In this document: positions 14,553-14,808 of the stretch, piece by piece
Numbering within the stretch: the first letter of the stretch is position 1
How the letters are laid out: every line of letters begins with the position of its first letter
From: Rhodospirillaceae bacterium
GTDB lineage: Bacteria > Pseudomonadota > Alphaproteobacteria > CADEGL01
Direction of reading: 5' to 3'
Length of the DNA stretch: 14,808 nt
Assembly (NCBI GenBank): GCA_018699755.1
Contig: JABIRQ010000155.1
Span: 1-14,808, forward strand
The notes under the pieces: model-generated
The model's input: the letters and a program-made list of their open reading frames with translations, nothing else
Database searches by the model: none
Told to the model about the DNA's origin: nothing
Made by a program: the position numbers and the translations under genes

Positions 14553-14600
14553 AGGTTAACGAACCGGGAGGTTAGCGATCCGGGAGGTTAACGGATCGGA
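14553..14600. repeat. Three tandem 16-bp repeats
   Basis: AGGTTAACGAACCGGG (14553–14568), AGGTTAGCGATCCGGG (14569–14584) and AGGTTAACGGATCGGA (14585–14600) are three direct copies, each with a TTAA or TTAG core. They sit between the end of the SMP-30-type gene and the small Ala/Pro-rich ORF, both on the minus strand. They may be an iterated regulator site for that ORF or a simple slippage expansion. Confidence 0.8.
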
Positions 14601-14603
14601 CCG

Positions 14604-14808
14604 TCACCCCGCGAAGCGCGGCTCGGGCAGGCCCGGAATGTCGAGATCCAGGGCGAAGACATGGCCGGCGAGGGGCTGGGCGGCGCGCGCCGCGTCGTCC
14701 AAGCCGTCCCAGGCCGAAGTGACATAGAGAATGCGCAGGTCCGGTCCACCGATCATGACGCTGGTCGGCCGCTCCACCGGCATCTCGACGATGCGGTCGA
14801 GGGTGCCG
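14604..14808 (-). CDS. SMP-30/gluconolactonase family protein, C-terminal fragment
   Basis: The last 67 residues before a TGA at 14604–14606 are present; the gene continues beyond the window. RPTSVMIGGPDLRILYVTSA (14–32 of the fragment) is the characteristic closing strand pattern of SMP-30/gluconolactonase/LRE beta-propellers, and PLAGHVFALDLDIPGLPEPRF completes the final blade. Relatives are calcium- or zinc-dependent lactonases acting on sugar lactones. The active-site residues lie mostly in the missing part, so activity cannot be judged. It runs in the same direction as the small ORF and the Nudix gene. Confidence 0.85.
   Translation of the reverse strand, partial: GTLDRIVEMPVERPTSVMIGGPDLRILYVTSAWDGLDDAARAAQPLAGHVFALDLDIPGLPEPRFAG

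Noticed and set aside
14553..14600. CtrA binding site in the TTAA-containing repeats
   Set aside because: The CtrA consensus needs TTAA-N7-TTAA; here the cores are 16 bp apart and the middle one is TTAG.
14553..14600. CRISPR array
   Set aside because: The copies are contiguous with no spacers, and there are no cas genes.
1..14808. tRNA, rRNA, transposase or phage genes
   Set aside because: I looked for cloverleaf-like segments and typical mobile-element proteins and saw none.

Overview
The window is GC-rich DNA from a free-living bacterium. Gene content and order suggest an alphaproteobacterium of the Rhodospirillales type. The evidence is a dapF–mtaB–ftsY run, a YciB/IspZ septation protein further on, and G/C-rich palindromic intergenic repeats. 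No rRNA, tRNA, transposase, phage gene or CRISPR array is visible. Identifications were made by eye from motifs and translated sequence, not by database search.

Left part (1–1763): a possible small membrane protein on the minus strand (121–324), then a DapA-type class I aldolase/synthase (476–1444) closely followed by a DUF1330 protein (1470–1763). A G/C-rich palindromic repeat (about 1790–1906) separates these from the housekeeping genes.

Housekeeping run (1985–5409, plus strand): dapF (lysine and peptidoglycan precursor), mtaB (tRNA t6A37 methylthiotransferase), ftsY (SRP receptor) and a small DOPA 4,5-dioxygenase-family protein. They are packed with a 7-bp gap and two 4-bp ATGA stop/start overlaps, as expected of one operon. 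ispZ/yciB, which is commonly close to ftsY in alphaproteobacteria, lies about 8 kb downstream at 13162–13722.

Catabolic module (5689–13057): lies between these two housekeeping blocks. A divergent control region (7707–7774) carries two overlapping perfect inverted repeats. To its left, on the minus strand, are an RpiR-family regulator and a Rieske non-heme iron oxygenase whose bridging carboxylate is Glu rather than Asp. To its right, on the plus strand, are a dimethylglycine/sarcosine dehydrogenase-like flavoprotein with a GcvT half and a class III (glutamate-1-semialdehyde aminomutase-like) PLP enzyme. A convergent 501-residue His-rich protein of unknown function closes the block. My inference is a pathway that strips N-methyl groups from a quaternary ammonium compound: Rieske first, then the folate-linked flavoenzyme, then transfer or migration of the freed amino group. 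Neither the substrate nor the Rieske reductase can be identified here. A large inverted-repeat element (5440–5637) marks the left edge of the block.

Right part (13719–14808): a Nudix hydrolase converging on ispZ with shared stop-codon bases, a small Ala/Pro-rich protein, three tandem 16-bp repeats, and the C-terminal end of an SMP-30/gluconolactonase-family protein that runs off the window.
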